DNA from: Candidatus Nomurabacteria bacterium
GTDB lineage: Bacteria; Patescibacteriota; Minisyncoccia; Phycocordibacterales; UBA9973
Length of the DNA stretch: 12,125 nt
Direction of reading: 5' to 3'
Assembly: GCA_023267115.1 (NCBI GenBank)
Contig: JAHFNV010000002.1
Coordinates: 1-12,125, forward strand
The notes beneath the pieces were generated by a model. The model was not told where the DNA came from. It made no database searches and saw nothing but the letters and a program-made list of their open reading frames with translations. Both the position numbers and the translations under genes were made by a program. Below, piece by piece: positions 11,418 through 12,125 of the stretch. Within the stretch, counting starts at the first letter, position 1. Every line of letters starts with the position of its first letter.

Positions 11418-12125
11418 CTAGTTTGCTCCATCCACCCTCAGAATCTGCTGGCTCTGCCCACTCTGTCCATTGGCGTTAGTTGCCCTGTAAGTAATGTAAT
11501 AGGTGTATCCGGCTTGGCAAAGGGAAGTTGCTCCGCTCCAAGATCCGATACGAGAATTTCCTCCGGGAGGTCCTTGCCAATTAGTGGTGGTGGTGCCACA
11601 GCCATCGGAAGTTATTAGAGCACCATCGCTATTTCGCTGAATGTACATGGACCAAGACCAAGAGGTAGCGTTATCCGATGACGACCATGAGTAGGCGAGA
11701 TTTTGACCGGCAGTGACAGCTAGAGGAGAAATGGTAAGAGAGGTGGTGGGAGCAGTGGGGGTGACAGATTGGGTGGAAGTTGTCCCGGTGGTAGTTGGAG
11801 AGGTGATTGTGAGAATCTGCTGACTCTGCCCACTCTGTCCATTGGCGTTAGTTGCCCTGTAAGTAATGTAATAGGTGTATCCGGCTTGGCAAAGGGAAGT
11901 TGCTCCGCTCCAAGATCCGATACGAGAATTTCCTCCGGGAGGTCCTTGCCAATTAGTGGTGGTGGTGCCACAGCCATCGGAAGTTATTAGAGCACCATCG
12001 CTATTTCGCTGAATGTACATGGACCAAGACCAAGAGGTAGCGTTATCCGATGACGACCATGAGTAGGCGAGATTTTGACCGGCAGTGACAGCTAGAGGAG
12101 AAATGGTAAGAGAGGTGGTGGGAGC
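11418..12125 (-). CDS. Surface protein with 124-residue Ig-like repeats, C-terminal part (5' end outside window)
   Basis: The reading frame is open from the right edge of the window to a TAG at 11418-11420, at least 235 residues. It contains two copies of a module: SLTISPLAVTAGQNLAYSWSSS, then NATSWSWSMYIQRNS, GCGTTTTNWQGPPGG, GATSLCQAGYTYYITYRATNANGQSGQ. A Thr/Ser/Pro-rich linker (TSPTTTGTTSTQSVTPTAPTT) joins them. Beta-strand patterns, the Trp residues and two separated Cys positions per copy fit a bacterial Ig-like or fibronectin-like extracellular domain; the fold is inferred. After the last module the protein ends abruptly with RVDGAN and no anchor, so any anchor or signal peptide must be N-terminal. 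A start at ATG 12020 would be internal to a repeat and is not believable. Likely a secreted or cell-surface adhesin-like protein, as is common in CPR bacteria that attach to hosts. Confidence 0.75.
   Translation of the reverse strand, partial: APTTSLTISPLAVTAGQNLAYSWSSSDNATSWSWSMYIQRNSDGALITSDGCGTTTTNWQGPPGGNSRIGSWSGATSLCQAGYTYYITYRATNANGQSGQSQQILTITSPTTTGTTSTQSVTPTAPTTSLTISPLAVTAGQNLAYSWSSSDNATSWSWSMYIQRNSDGALITSDGCGTTTTNWQGPPGGNSRIGSWSGATSLCQAGYTYYITYRATNANGQSGQSQQILRVDGAN
11440..11753 (-). repeat. Tandem repeat copy 1 (period 372 bp)
   Basis: These 314 bp match 11812-12125 with a single difference that I can find (G11451 versus A11823). The period is 372 bp, which is 124 codons, so the reading frame is kept. 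A 58-bp non-repeated linker (11754-11811) lies between the copies visible here. Confidence 0.9.
11812..12125 (-). repeat. Tandem repeat copy 2, running off the window
   Basis: Near-identical to copy 1. The match runs to the last base of the window, so more copies may follow. Near identity at silent positions points to recent duplication or gene conversion. Confidence 0.9.

Noticed and set aside
11769..11990. Open frames on both strands within the surface-protein repeat
   Set aside because: They recur only because the DNA repeats; the minus-strand frame that stays open across both copies and the linker is the coherent one.
12018..12020. ATG at 12020 as the start of the surface protein
   Set aside because: It is a Met codon inside the repeat (SMYIQR), and the frame is open beyond it to the window edge.
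1..12125. CRISPR array, tRNA or rRNA genes
   Set aside because: I found no regularly spaced short repeats, no tRNA-like cloverleaf with a T-loop TTCGAAT pattern, and no rRNA signatures.

Overview
The window most likely comes from a Candidate Phyla Radiation (Patescibacteria, Parcubacteria-like) bacterium. The evidence is moderate GC with AT-rich spacers, small compact genes, an infC-rpmI-rplT cluster with short divergent proteins, a nucleoside diphosphate kinase with an extra internal segment, a stand-alone type IV secretion-type ATPase, and a tandem-repeat surface protein. TGA is used as a stop (positions 882-884 and 4816-4818), so the recoded genetic code of Gracilibacteria and Absconditabacteria does not apply. 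The lineage is inferred from sequence features, not from a search.

Layout, left to right (+ strand unless stated). 1-190: 3' end of methionine aminopeptidase (map). 181-974: a segment that looks inserted into the map 3' end. It carries a secreted TIMP-like protein gene with its own Shine-Dalgarno and terminator, and is bounded by a 17-bp direct repeat of the map 3' end. 1015-1527: a hicB-hicA toxin-antitoxin pair. 1558-4326: a large TraD/VirD4-like ATPase. 4346-4866: a DUF559 nuclease-like gene that fills a terminal-inverted-repeat element. 4936-6071: ndk followed by a CYTH phosphatase/cyclase-like gene. 6072-6401: a gene-free stretch with a perfect 14-bp palindrome, a candidate 6S-like structured RNA with promoter, and a clear terminator. 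6402-8796: a small membrane protein, a beta-CASP RNA nuclease and a SLOG/LOG-type nucleotide-binding protein. 8805-9815: an unrecognised protein. 9875-10253: a RelB/DinJ-type antitoxin followed by the debris of its RelE-type toxin. 10267-11330 (minus): rplT, rpmI and infC. 11418-12125 (minus): the C-terminal part of a surface protein built of almost identical 124-residue repeats.

Two themes tie the window together. First, most native transcription units have a -10-like hexamer 6 to 9 nt before the ATG, so their mRNAs should be leaderless. The TIMP-like gene in the putative insertion has a good Shine-Dalgarno instead, which supports a foreign origin. Second, the region has collected small accessory modules between housekeeping genes: a TIR-bounded DUF559 unit, a solo GC-rich repeat of the same style, an intact hicBA, a decayed RelBE-type pair and a recently duplicated surface-protein repeat.

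The strongest candidates for something little described are the DUF559 inverted-repeat cassette, the insertion that restores the end of map, and the 6S-like RNA.
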